A stretch of 64,000 bases of DNA, from positions 496,001 to 560,000 of the forward strand of contig NZ_JACYTN010000002.1 of assembly GCF_014841135.1 (NCBI RefSeq). The letters are read 5' to 3'. The position numbers and the translations under genes were made by a program. Below, one piece after another: positions 62,464-64,000 of the stretch. The DNA is from Paenibacillus arenosi. GTDB lineage: Bacteria > Bacillota > Bacilli > Paenibacillales > Paenibacillaceae. The stretch's first letter is position 1. Each line of letters opens with the position of its first letter. The notes beneath the pieces were generated by a model, which was given only the letters and a program-made list of their open reading frames with translations, was not told where the DNA came from and made no database searches.

Positions 62464-63531
62464 TCAAAGTAATCCTTTATGAATCGTGCGTGATTCAAAT
62501 CCGATGCTGACTTTCGTTCCGACTCCGATCTCGGATGTAATCTGTATTCGATGACCTAGACGATTGCACACCTGCTTCACCAAGTATAACCCCATTCCGG
62601 TTGCATCCCCTTCCTTACGCCCGTTCTCCCCTGTAAAGAAAGCTTCAAATACACGTGGGATATCATGAGGTGCAATGCCTATTCCTTCATCAATAACATG
62701 CAGCCACACTGTATCATCATTCTCAGCCATTTCGATTTCAAAATGTAACGATTTCGCTCCTTCTTTATCTTTTGAATACTTGATAGCATTCGTCACAAGC
62801 TGAGTCACGATAAAACTCAGCCATTTGCTGTCACTTTCGACGAGCTTATCTTCACCTAGTACTTTCGGGAAAATACGGTAACGAATAAACATTTTCTTAT
62901 GCTGGTTAATGACTTGTCTAATATCGTGGTGCAGCGACACTTGTGAGACATGCAGATCAAGCTCAAACTTATCCAAACGAGCCGTATGTAACATGAGTTC
63001 CAATCCCCCTGTAAGGCGGTCTGTCTCTTCACTTACATTTGCCAATAACGCACGAGCTTCTTCTTCATTCATTCGCTGCGCGGGCTGCTGTGTAATCAAA
63101 TGAAGCACCGAGACAGGCGTCTTCATATGATGAACCCATTGGTTTGTAAAATGTACATGCTGCTCGCGCTGCTGCCTCATCAGCATCATTTGGTCTGTAA
63201 ATGCGCTGTATTGACGCTGCAAGAGCTGGTACATAACCTGTTGTTCTTCGGTTACTGGATTCTGTAAACATAACGAAAACTCATTGTCATTTTCATGGAT
63301 ACGAGCGTAATTTATTTCTTTGTACCATTCCCGCTGTCGCAAGTAGTCATAAATAATTCCTACTCCGACAATAAAAACACCGAGTACAAACACATACACA
63401 AGACTACTGCTGCGAATCACGCGCGCCCCAATTTGCATATCAAAATGAACCACGATTAGCGACATCATTAGGGATAGCATCCATGCCGTCACAAGCAGGA
63501 ACCGATCTTTTACATATTTCCAAAAAGTCAT
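62464..63531 (-). CDS. BceS-type intramembrane-sensing histidine kinase
   Basis: 355 residues. Two close N-terminal membrane helices (about 13-32 and 38-60) with almost no outside loop, as in BceS kinases, which sense through their transporter. The phospho-His motif is WVHHMKTPVSVLHLI; ATPase motifs are LVTNAIKYSKD, VIDEGIGI and GMGLYLVKQV. ATG overlaps the regulator stop by four bases. Confidence 0.94.
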   Translation of the reverse strand: MTFWKYVKDRFLLVTAWMLSLMMSLIVVHFDMQIGARVIRSSSLVYVFVLGVFIVGVGIIYDYLRQREWYKEINYARIHENDNEFSLCLQNPVTEEQQVMYQLLQRQYSAFTDQMMLMRQQREQHVHFTNQWVHHMKTPVSVLHLITQQPAQRMNEEEARALLANVSEETDRLTGGLELMLHTARLDKFELDLHVSQVSLHHDIRQVINQHKKMFIRYRIFPKVLGEDKLVESDSKWLSFIVTQLVTNAIKYSKDKEGAKSLHFEIEMAENDDTVWLHVIDEGIGIAPHDIPRVFEAFFTGENGRKEGDATGMGLYLVKQVCNRLGHRIQITSEIGVGTKVSIGFESRTIHKGLL

Positions 63532-64000
63532 TCGACTACACCGTCTTCATGCCAATCCGTCAACAGTCGATACCCTTGTCCTCGAACCGTTTCAATCACT
63601 TTATCCAAGCCAAGCCCCTCCATCTTCTTACGAACACGAGTAACATTAACCGTCAACGTATTGTCATCTACGAAATCTACATCGTCCCATAGAGCTTCAA
63701 GTAAGGTATCACGTGGCACAATCGTATCCGCCTTTTCCATAAGACAGCCAAGTAAAAGGGATTCATTTTTAGTTAGATCGACGCGCTTACTTTGCCATTC
63801 CAACGTATTTTTCGTACGATGAAGCAGTAAGCCATTTAGATTCAATTCTTCACCATTGGTAGCACTGACAGCGGCATATTCACCATAGGTACGACGAAGT
63901 ACACTTTTCACCTTTACCAATAGGATATCTAAGTGGAATGGCTTCGTAATATAATCATCTCCGCCATTTTCAATCGCCATAACTTGATCCATCTCTCCTG
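63528..64000 (-). CDS. BceR-type response regulator, 5' end cut by window edge
   Basis: OmpR family. The visible part starts late in the receiver domain (AIENGGDDYITKPFHLDILL, with the conserved Lys). It continues into the winged-helix DNA-binding domain (LTKNESLLLGCLMEKADTIV, DVDFVDDNTLTVNVTRVRKK). The frame is open to the edge; the phospho-acceptor Asp lies outside. Presumably activates the bceAB-type genes downstream. Confidence 0.93.
   Translation of the reverse strand, partial: GEMDQVMAIENGGDDYITKPFHLDILLVKVKSVLRRTYGEYAAVSATNGEELNLNGLLLHRTKNTLEWQSKRVDLTKNESLLLGCLMEKADTIVPRDTLLEALWDDVDFVDDNTLTVNVTRVRKKMEGLGLDKVIETVRGQGYRLLTDWHEDGVVE

Overview
The window looks like a chromosomal segment of a spore-forming, low-to-medium-GC Bacillota of the Paenibacillaceae type. 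It carries a complete spoIIIA sporulation operon next to accB, Bacillales-style Zur, MntR and Fnr regulators, a tRNA-Met T-box, a BceAB-type transporter with its two-component system, and many SLH/stalk-type secreted proteins of the kind common in Paenibacillus. No rRNA, tRNA, insertion sequence, phage or CRISPR array was seen.

Layout. 1-6.6 kb (minus strand): 3' part of accB, then spoIIIAH to spoIIIAA with a good sigma-E promoter. 7-14.4 kb: comB-like gene, lysine-type aspartokinase, efp, an M24 peptidase, aroQ, and the yqhR / yqhQ-yqhP pair, then a MmcQ/YjbR protein. 14.4-18.2 kb: GNAT acetyltransferase, patatin-like lipase, and a secreted glycosyl-hydrolase-like protein. 18.2-26 kb: metal homeostasis and translation genes: mntR, znuACB-ccdA under a Zur box, metS under a T-box, yidD and zur. 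26-37.3 kb: a large secreted stalk/PKD protein, then a carbohydrate ABC importer with YesMN-type two-component system and NagZ in one operon behind a cre-like site. 51.4-58.8 kb: fermentative genes pflBA and adhE with Rex and Fnr boxes, and fnr. 58.8-64 kb: a tandem-domain lipoprotein and a BceAB-type ABC transporter with histidine kinase and a response regulator cut by the window edge.

The most interesting part is 37.4-51.0 kb, a 13-gene minus-strand operon with mostly overlapping genes. It carries homologues of four petrobactin genes: asbC (3,4-dihydroxybenzoate adenylating enzyme), asbD (aryl carrier protein), an asbE-like transferase and asbF (3-dehydroshikimate dehydratase, metal ligands conserved). 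It has no NIS synthetase (asbA/asbB). In their place are two further carrier proteins, two further acyl-AMP ligases, a PaaK-like adenylating enzyme, a BtrH-like acyltransferase, a BtrK-like PLP decarboxylase, a GT4 glycosyltransferase and an ABC exporter. This reads as a petrobactin-type catechol-transfer module joined to a butirosin-type acyl-carrier decarboxylation module. I do not recognise it as a described pathway. The likely product is an exported, possibly glycosylated, 3,4-dihydroxybenzoyl-amine conjugate; this is inference.

Start sites were chosen from Shine-Dalgarno spacing and family N-termini, so several are shorter than the longest open frame. Functional names rest on remembered family motifs, not on searches.
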